From: Monocercomonoides exilis
Taxonomy: Eukaryota; Preaxostyla; Oxymonadida; Polymastigidae
DNA: 64,000 nucleotides
Direction of reading: 5' to 3'
Assembly (NCBI GenBank): GCA_001643675.2
Contig: LSRY02000002.1
Location: forward strand, 1,006,001 to 1,070,000
In this document: one piece after another, positions 24,401 through 34,795 of the stretch
Layout of the letters: each line of letters opens with the position of its first letter
Numbering within the stretch: position 1 is the stretch's first letter
Program-made: the position numbers and the translations under genes
Notes under the pieces: generated by a model
Databases searched by the model: none
What the model was told of the DNA's origin: nothing
The model's input: only the letters and a program-made list of their open reading frames with translations

Positions 24401-27400
24401 ACACAGGTTAGTGCTTTGGCGATGGAAAAAAGATACCAACAAGTTCTGAAAAACAAATATGACAAGCAAAGCGTAGAATCAAATGAACGAAATAGCAGTC
24501 AAACACAGCTATCTCCATCGAATAAAATACTTTGCAAGCCAACTTCAACACCTTTTTATCAGCAAAAACAGTCAACATTGGAAATTGCTTCACAAACAAA
24601 TGAAAACAATATTTTGTTTGATTCATTTGATAATCCTCCACAAAGCATTGTTGAAGCAAATTGGTTTGATCACCGTCCATATGATTCACAATTGACACCA
24701 GCGAAAACACCTCTTCGGATTGATTCAGCTTCATTCCTGCCAATCACCGAATATCCATATAACCACATTCAGAATCTTATTAAACTTTGGAATTCAATAA
24801 AGATATCTCATAAAGCCGAAGCAATCAAAACGGAAGTAGAAAAGGAGAACGATGAAGAGTCCGATCAAAGTTCTTTCAAAACTCTTCTTGAGGTTGCCGA
24901 GCGAAATGCAGATGAACCAACAAAAATTAATGCACGGCCTTCATCATCATCATCATCATTAGAGATTGAGCCGGCAATCAAAGACAGAGTCATTCATTCT
25001 TTGGAATCCGATGATGAGACACTGTTTGGCTTATCGCCATCACTGGAGCAGAAGCTGATGAGAGCATGCCGTGTTCTTCTGAAAATGTTCAGCACAACTG
25101 GAATGGTCCATTCAGCAATTCCAACAATGCTTACTCGCTTGGACAATCAAATCCGCTTCGTGCTGTCAAATTCAGCAGTAATTGTGTCTCAATTAATTCA
25201 AACAACACAAGCACCGCTGAGGCGTTCTACAAAATCATGGATTGATTCAAATTGTAGCAGGGCCAGGAGCAATTGTCATTTGAATTTAACAAGAGTTCTC
25301 GAAAAGTCAATCACCTCGAATGAACCTTTTGATAATGAAAACAACAGTATTACTGTAAATTCAACAAAAGAAGAAAATGACGAAATCCACAGGCCACAAA
25401 AATCTGAATCATTAGAATCAATTTGCTCAGTTCCTTTATTTATGGACAAGGCATTTGAAATGCGAATAGATCAAATGAACCGCAATGTATTTTGGGCATG
25501 TTTTCATGTTGATTGCATCAGGTCTTCGAATATTTCTCATTTATCTTCATCACCCTCTTCTTCTTCTTCTAATAATAATAATGACTACGTATCAATGCAA
25601 CTGTGCTCATTGATTACAAATTCCCCGAGATCTCCATCTCCTTCTCTTCCTGCTCTTAACGAAGTATTACCTTGGATTCAGAAAACTACTGTTGGAGATG
25701 TAAGAACGATGATAAATTTGGAAGGTTGTGGACCATTGCACGATGATGAATCAGATATTGGGCAACCTGTGAATGATAGCATAGAAAAAGAAAAGACCAA
25801 TTTAATAGGAAATACAACAACATCAACTGAGAAGCACATTAATTACCCGACTTCTGATTCTGAAACGATTAATCCTGGAACGACTGTTATTGTTGATCCT
25901 CTGTTTAATGAATCAGCTCGAATAGTTGCATCAAAAGAGAACTTTTATGTGGATGATGGATCAGCAGAACTTATCTTTGGCTGGATATTTGAAATGATGA
26001 AGAGGCTAAAAGAAAACTACATAGATGCTATTTGCGAAGAAGAAGTGATGAAAACAATGGCAGGCGAGGAACTTATTGAAAAAACGCAGCAGGCACATTC
26101 AAAGCCGAAGACAAGCAAAAATGGCAAAAAAACAAAAGAATTGGATTCTTTGTTGATTACCTCATTAAACGCACAGAATCCAGAAACTGATACACCTCTT
26201 TTCGATGATGAGAAGATACCTTCTTTGGATCAATTTTTACCTGAAACATCTTTCAGGAATGATTATGTTGAGCAATTGAAACAGATATTGCTTTCTTCTA
26301 CAGAGCCATTAACACTTCCCGAACCACTTACAGCAAATACAAACAATTCAGCTTCCGTGGAACTGCCACTTTTAGATGAAAAAGTGGTTGCTCTTTCATC
26401 AGAAGAATCTGACATTTCATCACTATCCCCTTCAGTTAGCGTGCAGATACAAACTTTTTCTGCAGGAAATGCTTCTGTTGATTCAGCGACTCATCAATCA
26501 ACAACCCCAGTTTCAACGGTTAAACACAAATCGTATGTTGCTGAGGTTCTGTCAAATGCTCAATCACACTTCGAGACAAACCTTCATTCGCAAACATTTG
26601 GAGTGGCAAAAGATGCGCGCTTGCTGCAAATGAATCATTTTCTCGAGTCAGTTAATATTATCATCTCAAATCTACTCCTCAGAACGCAAACATATCGCAA
26701 CGTACGATATCTGATGCCTCTTCTGAGAAGCGTTGCGTGGACGTGTGAAATCGACGATAGCGAACTCAATAGATATGGCAGAGAAATAATAACTTATATT
26801 TGCATTGTTTCACACAGGAAGCAAGATGTGCAAAATGTGCTGTTTGACATTGTCACTGCTGTAGAAGAAGAGGCATGGAATTGGCAAAAGGAAAAGGAAG
26901 CAGGAAAAATGAAAGCCAAAAATAAGCTTTTTGGAATGTTCAACCAGAACGCTTCTGAAGTTGCGACCGACAAACAAAGCGTTAGTCAATTGCCTGATGA
27001 GAAGGGTTTCCATTCAGTTTCTCCTCCTCCTTTTGATCAGGATTCTCTTTCAAAACATTCCCGATCTGTTTCACCTGCTCTTTCGCATTTTGCTTCTCCT
27101 TCTGCTTCTGCTTTGTCCTCGTTTGTTGGAATAGATGAATTTGATGAATTGAGAAATCATTTAATTTCTTATACTCTTCCTTCTTCATTCCAACTTGCTT
27201 ATTTGCATGCTTTGCCTTGGAAATCTGCATCTGCCTTGTTGCTTTTTGTTTCTTCCTTTTTCTCTTCCAATTTTTATTTCGATCTTGTTGCCCCTGTGAC
27301 AATTATCTGTTCAGCGATGCTCACACACAGAAGGATTGAGGTACGGAGCAGTACACAATCATATTTTATCTTTTTGTTCAGCGGATTTGCAACCAACGAG

Positions 27401-27811
27401 CAGCTGACAGCGCTTGTGGATTACTTCTACAAGCTAAGCACAGTTGGAGATCAAGAAATTCAGAAGCACAAAATTGCTTGCAAGGAAGCTCGAAGCAATT
27501 CACAGAAAAAACCAAAACTTCATCTCGAAGAAAGGACATTGTCAAGAAGACATGGCGGTGTGCTGGGGCTTTCTGCTGCTATCAAAAGCTATCCGTTTGA
27601 AATCCCCCCTTTTGCACCTTCAGCGCTGATGCGCCTTGCCAAGCTGACTGGATCGGAAGAGCCAGAGATTGTTCGCAAGGAAGCAAAAGAATGCCTCCAG
27701 GACTTCTGTCTCAGCCACCGTGATGCTTGGGTAGATCACAAAAAGCACTTTACAGAAGATGAGCAGGATATTTTGGAAGGATGCGCCTATGGTCATAACT
27801 ACTTTTCATAG
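15453..27811 (+). CDS. PSME4: PSME4/PA200/Blm10-type proteasome activator, six exons, about 3905 aa
   Basis: Hand-built exons: 15453-15730, 15836-15898, 15972-16195, 16264-18497, 18749-18886 and 19031-27811. Every junction keeps phase, and the first intron removes an in-frame TGA at 15795. The identification rests mainly on the C-terminus: RRHGGVLGLSAAIKSYPFE, an IPPFAP segment, then HRDAWVDHKKHFTEDE, which is the PSME4 C-terminal signature (DUF3437). The protein ends N-Y-F-S, close to the family's Y-Y-A (HbYX) tail that docks on the 20S core, but with Phe for the second Tyr. The rest is helical-repeat sequence interrupted by large Ser/Asn/Glu-rich insertions, for example an acidic stretch at about residues 1160-1250. 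Known members are 1800-2150 aa, so this one is nearly twice as long. Family role: a nuclear cap on the 20S proteasome that opens its gate. The junctions around 18498-18748 and 18887-19030 are the least certain. Confidence 0.82.
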
Positions 27812-28193
27812 TACTTTTTATTAGTTTAAAATTTTTTAAAATTCATTTGATTTAACTTTGCGAATGCTTTTTTAAACGATTTCAGTTTTGAAAACTAATG
27901 TGAAAATTGGGATTATAAATACTTTTCCTATTCGATCATTTTTGATTCAAATGAACAACCGTTCGAGAATTGGAGCGATTGTTTTCTTTTCCTTTCCTTT
28001 TTTTTCAATTTTGAAATGTCACTTGGCAATAAAAAGTTTTATGTTTTAACAATATTTTTTATAAAACGAATGTTTTTGCTGTAATGATTTTAACTACTTA
28101 TATTACACTTATTTGCCAAAAATACACAAATAAATGATTCGAAATGAGCTCAAAAAAAAAAGAATTGAAAAATAAGTTTAATGCGTTTCTTTT
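27812..28193. other. AT-rich gap between convergent genes
   Basis: This lies between the stop of the proteasome activator (+) and the stop of MetRS (-). It holds presumed 3' untranslated sequence and nothing else recognisable. Confidence 0.5.
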
Positions 28194-30395
28194 TTATTCT
28201 TTCTTTTCCTCGGATGCAGCCTTTGCTTCTGCTGCTTCCTTTTCAGCTTGGGCTTTCAACTTTTCCTCCTTTTTCTTTCTTTCCTTTTCTGCTTTTTCAG
28301 CATTCTTTTCTTTGCTTTTCTGGATTTGAAGAGCTTTCAAAGCCTGTTTTTTAGCAGTTGCCTCTGCAATTGCTTTCTTCTGGTCGACCATTCCAATCTT
28401 CTCAAACAGCTTTGCGTCTGAGAAGTTGATCGGGCGATTGAACTGAATTGCACCAAACTTGCAGAACTCAACATATCGCTGCTCCTTCGGAACATTGAGC
28501 CTATCAAGAACATTCGCCGCAGCTGAAGGAATGAACGTGAGCAGCAGTGTGGATGCCACTCTCAGTGCTTCGCTCATCACACACAGAATCGTGTCCAGAC
28601 GTGGCTTCTTTGTGGCTTTGACTTCATCGCTGTCTGTCGCAACGGGCTTCAGCTTCCAAGGCTCAGTGCGCTGAGCATACCCGTTTGTTGCTGTCAGCAC
28701 CTCCAGAATGGCCAGCACAGCTGCCTGTGTGTCGACTTCTTGCATGGCTGTGTCGACTTTAGCAGCAGCATTGTTCATGAGCGTGATCAGATTCTGCTCA
28801 ATCTCACCCAGCTCAACAGGAGCAGGCACAATCAAAGAAGGATTGAGCGTCTTTGAAATGCAGCGGAGAACAAGATTTCCCAGCGAATCAGCTAAATCAC
28901 TGTTGACCAAAGAGGTCATTGTGTGATCCGAAAAATCGCAATCAATCGAAATATTGCTGAAAGACATTTAAAAAATCAAAAATTTTAGAATTTCAGAAGA
29001 GAAAATAGTTTTTGAAAAAAGTTTCAGACCTTTCTTTCATCAAGATGTATCTGAATGCATCGCATGGATACGTTCCTCCGATCTGCTTCAAAGTGTCATC
29101 AATGTCAAATGCATTTCCAGCAGATTTTGAAATCTTCATTTTGTTCTTTGTCCACCACCCGTGCACAACAAGTTTGTAATATGGTTCCAGTCCCAATCCA
29201 AGCAAGAATGCAGGCCAATAGATTGCATGGAACTTTATGATATCTTTTCCCACAAGATGGATATTTGCTGGCCAAGTGGCAACAGCCTGCTTCGATGGGA
29301 TTGGAAGTGGTGCAGACGAAGATGAATCACCTTCACTGCTTTGCGAACTTGTTGGGGTTGCTGAAGAAGGACCTGCTGATTTTGAAGGTGCATCAAGCGA
29401 CTCGGAGTCCTTGGCATATGAAAAGTTATCGGGATATCCACATGCTGTAAGGTAGTTGGTGAGAGCGTCAATCCACACATAGATTGTGTGATCAGGATCG
29501 TCTGGAACCGGAATGCCCCACTTCACAGTCTTTCGGGAAACTGACAGGTCGAAGTCCTCGATGTTCTCCGGATGCTTATCCTGCTCTGCTATATCGTTCT
29601 TTAGCATCGCTATGATTTCGTCTCGGCGGAAAGCAGGAACTATAAATGAAGGATGCTCCTCAATCCACTTAACCAGAGGAGCCCTAAATGCTGAAAGTCT
29701 AAACTTGTAGTTCTCTTCTGAAAGCCATTCAACTGGACGATCTGAATCAATTGTGCGCTTTTCTGTTCGTCCTGTTTTTGGATCAACAACCACATCATGA
29801 ACGTTAAGTGCTGTTGCAAAAGCTTCATCTGATTTACAATACCAGCCCTCATATTTTCCTTTATAAATGTGCCCTGCTTCTTTAAGTTTTCTCCAGACGT
29901 GTTGTACTGCACGAACATGATCATCGTCAGTAGTTCTAATGAAGCGATCAGGCATAATATCAAATTGTTTGTAAAGAGCGCTAAATTCCGCAACCATTTG
30001 ATCACACCAAGCCTTTGGAGAAATGTGCTTTTCATCTGCTGTTTGCCCAACTTTTTGACCATGTTCATCTGTTCCCGACAAAAAAAAGTTTGGAATTTTT
30101 CTAAGATCACACCAACGTTTCATTGAATCAGCAAGCAATGAAGTGTACAAATGCCCAACATGCGGTGCTCCGTTCACATAATAAATGGGTGTGGTAATAA
30201 AGAAAGGTTTACAGGGAATTGGCTTAAGTTCATATGATTTTTCTTCGGCTGAAGATTGTTGCGAAGAACTTGGTTTTTCTATTGTTTCTGTAATGGTTGG
30301 AAATAAACGGTTTAAAAGTGTTAAAGCGAATGCACATAAAAAATTTCATAATTTATAAGTCTGCAACACATTAAAAAATAGAACAAACCAGACAT
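28194..30395 (-). CDS. MetRS: Methionyl-tRNA synthetase, bacterial/mitochondrial type, three exons, 675 aa
   Basis: Exons: 30389-30395 (only 7 nt: ATG TCT G), 29030-30287, 28194-28956, with introns of 101 nt (GTTTG donor) and 73 nt (GTCTG donor). The phase is exact, giving 676 codons including the stop. It charges tRNA-Met. ITTPIYYVNGAPHVGHLY holds the HIGH motif as HVGH (residues 45-48); GTDEHGQKV, YEGWYCKSDEAF, VGKDIIKFHAIYWPAFLLG and KISKS (residues about 387-391, for KMSKS) follow. The sequence after GWYC lacks the zinc-knuckle cysteines of the cytosolic class and resembles human MARS2 and bacterial MetG. A Ser-rich insert of about 45 residues precedes VGKDIIKFH. The anticodon-binding domain follows exon junction 2 (LVNSDLADSLGNLV). 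The tail is a Lys/Ala/Glu-rich coiled coil. The N-terminus is acidic and Ser-rich with no presequence, which suggests a cytosolic enzyme. Confidence 0.93.
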
Positions 30396-30721
30396 CACTG
30401 AGCACTTCAATAAGAAAGGTTATCAAATGCAATTTATGGGAAGTTGATATTTTGAATAATTGCAGACATTTAAAAACTAATATCACACCGCCTCAAGTCA
30501 TCTTTTTTTGCTCTTTTCTGTTTAACCATATTTAAAATTTATAATATTTCATAATTGAGATTTTGAGTTGCATTGTGTGCATAAAGTTTTCTGATTTTGT
30601 TTATAATGTTTAAGTTGCGTTTTATATCAATATTGAATTTAATTTTCATGGATTCATTTTGTAATTTCAATACAGTCATTGCTTTTTAAAGAAAAACTTG
30701 AAATTTTATGAACTTTGTTCA
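30396..30721. other. Divergent intergenic region
   Basis: AT-rich DNA between the MetRS start (-) and the small gene at 30722 (+). It presumably holds both promoters; no motif is identified. Confidence 0.4.
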
Positions 30722-31082
30722 ATGAGCCAAAGCACTGATGCAAATTTTTTATCTTATCAACAATTTTGGAGAATTATTGCAACAACCAAAACTCCATCGG
30801 AATTCAAGGGTATGTTAAACATAATTAACGCTTTATCTTCAAAATTTTTTGTTAGCTCAACAAGAGTCAAGATCGACAGAAATAGTTGCATTTGAAGAAG
30901 AAAAGACACAGTCATCACAAACATTTTCACATCAGAAAAAAAAGACTCGAAAATTACCTGCTGCTGTTCAAGAACGTATGAATGCTCTAAATAAACTTCT
31001 GGAACATGTTCAAGCGAAAAAAGAATCTGAACGAGAACAATTAAACGAAAATGAGCAAAATTCTGAAATTGATTCCACTTAG
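30722..31082 (+). CDS. Small charged, probably coiled-coil protein, two exons, 104 aa
   Basis: Exon 1 is 30722-30809 and exon 2 is 30856-31082, with a 46-nt intron (GTATGTT...TTAG) that fits phase (AAG G|CT CAA). The start ATG (MSQSTDANFLSYQQF) is chosen because the longer frame begins at TTG. The N-terminal ~30 residues are hydrophobic/polar mixed. The C-terminal half is Lys/Gln/Glu rich, with a helical stretch AAVQERMNALNKLLEHVQ that looks amphipathic. It ends at TAG. No family is recognised. It is supported by the clean intron and by coding-like composition; function unknown. Confidence 0.6.
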
Positions 31083-31875
31083 CAAATTGATCAAGAAAGA
31101 GAATGGAAAAACGAAGAATTAATTTTTACAAAATCATTTGGATGAAATTTTTTTCAAATAAAATTTTTTTTTGTTTGAGGAAGGCGATTAAAATTGCGGA
31201 TTGTTTTATCTCTTTCCCTTTATAGGTCTATTTCTTTTGCTTATGTGGTGTATATTTGCAAACAGATAATTTGATCATTTGTGTTTTTAATTTCATAAAT
31301 TTGGAATATACTTTTTATGCAAATTTAAAAAAATCTAATAGTTAATATTTCAGAAGTTCATAATTGTAAAAATGAACAAATTAGTGCTTTTGAATTAGTT
31401 TTCTTTAAAAGATGAAAAACAAAGATGAAAGAAATAATCTGAAATGCTTTTTTTCTTTCATCTGTTTTAAAAAAATCCAGCATTCAAAGTTCCACTCAAA
31501 GAACAAATATATCAAAAAAATAATTTCCAGCATTCAAAGACATTGTAACTTCATTTCGCTTCTGCTCATTTGGTACGCTAAATTCATGGGGGAAAAAAAT
31601 ATTAGATTGCTGAAATCAGATATTATATCTCTGTGAAAAAAATCATACGTATTTGCATAAAACCATATTGATATTCTTTATTCACACAAATGTGATTTAC
31701 CAACAATGCGAGTGAATGAATGCTCATTTTTGCTGTGGGGAATAAACTTTTAGAAAATTGAACAATTTTTGGAAATTATCCAATCGATGAAAATCGAAAG
31801 AATTTCTTGATTATATACAGAAGCTGATGTTTCATTTAATATGTAATAAACTCTTTTGTCTCCTTTGTAAAGTCA
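31083..31875. other. AT-rich gap between convergent genes
   Basis: There is no recognisable gene. A 74-codon frame at 31412-31636 is Lys/Ile/Phe-rich and has no other support. Confidence 0.5.
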
Positions 31876-32719
31876 TCAATCGAACAAATATCCATTTCCT
31901 CCATCAATGATTTTTGTTGCTTCTTCAACAAGGCATTTAATTTCTTGCTTCATATCATTCAATGGATAGCAAAAAGTCGCTTCTAGCCTCCTCCTTACGG
32001 CTCTGAGACTAATTGTGCGGCTTTCAACATCCTTGATAAAAAAATTACGAAATTTTGATTTTTGGTAATTTACTATCGTTAATCATACCTCAATGATTAT
32101 ATCAATAATCTTTTCCAATAATTGTTCACTAGAAGGCTTCTAAATAAGTTTTTAAGTCAACATTTAAAAAGGAAAACAGCAAACTGAAGTAAGAGGAGCT
32201 AATGCAGTTTCAGGTTTCCTCAAACGATCAAAAAGAAAATGAGGAATTTGTAATTGTTGAAGCATTTTTTCTGCTCCTCCAAAATCTTTGACGAAAATCA
32301 ATAGATAAAGTTTAATGTGAATGCTAAAAGTTTTCTATAAAATTTCTTTTCAAGCACACTCTCATCTTGTTCAATTTTCAAGTCATCTTCCTCTCCTTGA
32401 AACGAATCCGTTTTTTGTAAGAATTGTTTTTTCTGTGATTCTTTCAAAGAATTCCATATAGTTATAATTCCGCTTGCAATGCGCCTGAGCGGGAATTTTT
32501 CTTTACTAAAATGCTTCAAAAGAAGTGGAAACTTTATTTAAAACAAAACAAAGACTGAATATCACAAAAAGGATAACAATATATTAGCATTCACACTTCA
32601 TTTTTAATACTGATAAGAAAATTTAAATCTGGAACAAGTTGAGATTTAGAATTATCGTAAAGAGTCGAAGAATATGGTGATGAAGTCCGCAGAAAGGATA
32701 AAAAATGTCTTTGTTCCAT
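31876..32719 (-). CDS. DEK-like chromatin protein with C-terminal DEK_C domain, multi-exon
   Basis: No single frame covers this gene; it is pieced from splice sites. The first exon begins at ATG 32719 (MEQRHFLSFLRTSSPYSS...) and can end at a GTGTG donor near 32595. A middle exon encodes RRIASGIITIWNSLKESQKK. The next (about 32185-32323) encodes VKDFGGAEKMLQQLQ and ends at 32185 (GTTTG donor, 45-nt intron 32140-32184). Then come 32089-32139 (EQLLEKIIDIIIE), a 57-nt intron 32032-32088, and 31876-32031 (DVESRTISLRAVRRRLEATF, then DMKQEIKCLVEEA), stopping at TGA. The last two exons together match the DEK_C pattern (I-x-x-I-I-x-x-x-D, then L-R-x-V-R-x-x-L-E, then K-x-x-I-K), a DNA-binding winged-helix-like domain found in DEK and chromatin proteins. 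The last three exons are solid; the junctions between 32323 and 32600 are uncertain. Confidence 0.7.
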
Positions 32720-32894
32720 GTGAAATAAAAAGAATTCAATTGAATATATAGAGTTATTTTTTTAATAACAAAAATATCGGTAATTCCTCAAAAAAATGAG
32801 TATTTTCAATTATTGAACCATAAAATTAATTTTTCCATAAGAATCCAATTATTATTTCAGATCACAATAAATCATTTGCTTTTTGCGTTTATAA
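32720..32894. promoter_or_regulatory. Divergent intergenic region, 175 bp
   Basis: It lies between the DEK-like gene (-) and the second cyclin-like gene (+), and presumably holds both promoters. It is AT-rich and no motif is named. Confidence 0.35.
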
Positions 32895-33584
32895 ATGTCG
32901 CAAGCAGATGTTCCAGATATAACAATACGAGAAATGGCTAGCTTTGTTTCATCACGCTTTATTGGGTATTTTGGAAATGAACTTATCGCAGACTGTCAAC
33001 TTCACTCAAGGCTACAATCATTTTATGAATTTTTGAGGAATATAACAAGATTCAACTTGATAGAGTTTTTTCATTCAATTTATTTAATAATGTTAATTAT
33101 AAAGGAAGATTCAATTTCATCTGATGAATCGTCAAAAAGTTCAACTTTGCCTCAGTTTCATGTTGTGAAGACAACAAATATTGGAACAATTTTGCTTATA
33201 TCAGTAATGTTATCTTTGAAAATGTATCGCGACTATCCTCCACGAAACAGTTATTTTGCGAAAGAACTTTTATTGCCTCTCGAAATTATAAATCAATCTG
33301 AAAGTTCATTTTTAAAAAAAATCCAATACAAACTCCATCCTTTACCTAATGGTTTGCTAGGTATGATTCAAGATATTATTTTGATAGGAGAACCAAAGAA
33401 ATATTCAATGGAACAAGCTATAAGATGTCCAAAAGATTACACAGGATTTCCCTATATTTTGCATATTCCAAGATCATATGAGTTGAAAAATGATTGTTTT
33501 GATTTTGGAAAATTTCAACAGCAAGAAAGAGATACCCCATCTCCAGAATTTAAAACAAAATGCGCATCTCCAAAACTTGATTAA
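32895..33584 (+). CDS. Cyclin-like protein, 229 aa
   Basis: Single exon with ATG at 32895 and stop TAA. The plan parallels the 2816-3442 gene: helices from residue 20, hydrophobic helix LIEFFHSIYLIMLII, a polar loop, TNIGTILLISVMLSLKMYRD (the cyclin-box A-x-K core), then LLLPLEIINQSESSFLKKI and YKLHPLP. The last 70 residues are a polar extension rich in Pro, Lys and Asp. It lacks the canonical Ala before the core Lys (LSLKMYRD), so it is a divergent cyclin-box protein; binding to a CDK is inference. Confidence 0.6.
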   Translation: MSQADVPDITIREMASFVSSRFIGYFGNELIADCQLHSRLQSFYEFLRNITRFNLIEFFHSIYLIMLIIKEDSISSDESSKSSTLPQFHVVKTTNIGTILLISVMLSLKMYRDYPPRNSYFAKELLLPLEIINQSESSFLKKIQYKLHPLPNGLLGMIQDIILIGEPKKYSMEQAIRCPKDYTGFPYILHIPRSYELKNDCFDFGKFQQQERDTPSPEFKTKCASPKLD

Positions 33585-34795
33585 AGCAATAAAGTCACAT
33601 AATTTAATATCTTAATTGTATTGCTACAGTTGTTTAAAAATTTGATCCGAAGCTATTTTAGTACTTATGTGCTTGACATTCTGTTAAGTGGGCTGGGGTT
33701 TTTATATTTTTCGTTGTTTTTATGTTTCAACACAGTTATGATTTATTCATTTTTCTGTTAAAGTTATTTCACTTTATTAGTGTGTTTTTGAATTGATTTT
33801 TGGTTTATGAGAAATCTTGATTTTTGTTAATAGTATTATTTTGCAATGACTATTAGTTTACGTTGGATTAATGCTTGATAATTTTTGCTTTTTATACTTA
33901 TTTATATTTTAACGTTTTCATTTTCTAATTTTTTCGTATGAAATTCGAATGCGAATAACATTGTTGCTATTGATATGCTTGAATACATCAAAATGTATTG
34001 CATGAATAGTATATTCGAAATTGCATCTCAACGATTTTTCAAGCAAATATTCAATATTATGTTTCATTGTTATTCATCCATTTATTTATTGGAAAAGATT
34101 TTTTGATTCTTATTTAAGTTTCAGTTTTTAATCTCTAACATATATTCTCCGTTTTATTATTATTTAATTTGATATGTTAATTTTTTTATTTTTTTTATCT
34201 TTTTAAAGTTGTATAGCAAATTGTTTGCAAGAAGAGCTTCACTCATTTTGTTCTTCTTTTAATGATGGTGCTGGAAGAATTATTATAACATATTTTAAAT
34301 TTCATTTTGATTTTCGTTTCAAAAACTTAAATTCAATATGAATTTTATGCTTTTAAAAAAAAGTTTTTTGTTTTAAAATTCATAATTTCTGTTTTCAACG
34401 AAAAATGGAAAACTATAAGCTGTAAATAATTATTAAATTCGAAAGGTAAAAAACATTTGTCTCTCTAACTCCAGAAATACCCTCAAAAGTACAAGTGTTT
34501 ATAAATCAAAAAGCTTTAAAAAGCTCAAGTTGATTACTCATTAATATCGTACTTATTATTCATTGTGAATTTCGGGGGAAAATCCCGCAAAAAAAAGATG
34601 AAATCAGTACAACTGTCTTGTGAATCAAAATTTTTAATAACTCATGTATTAATTCTTCAAACTACATAAAAAAAAAACAAGGAAGAGAATGCAGCCCATT
34701 TATATTTTGTTGCACGTTTTCAACAAAATCTCATATTTTGAAGCAGATATGCAAACAGAAATACTCAGATTTCTCAACTTTTGACAAATAACGTC
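33585..34795. other. AT-rich gap between convergent genes
   Basis: About 1.2 kb between the stop of the second cyclin and the stop of the peptidase-like gene. It has many poly-T/A runs and no frame with recognisable similarity on either strand. Confidence 0.5.
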
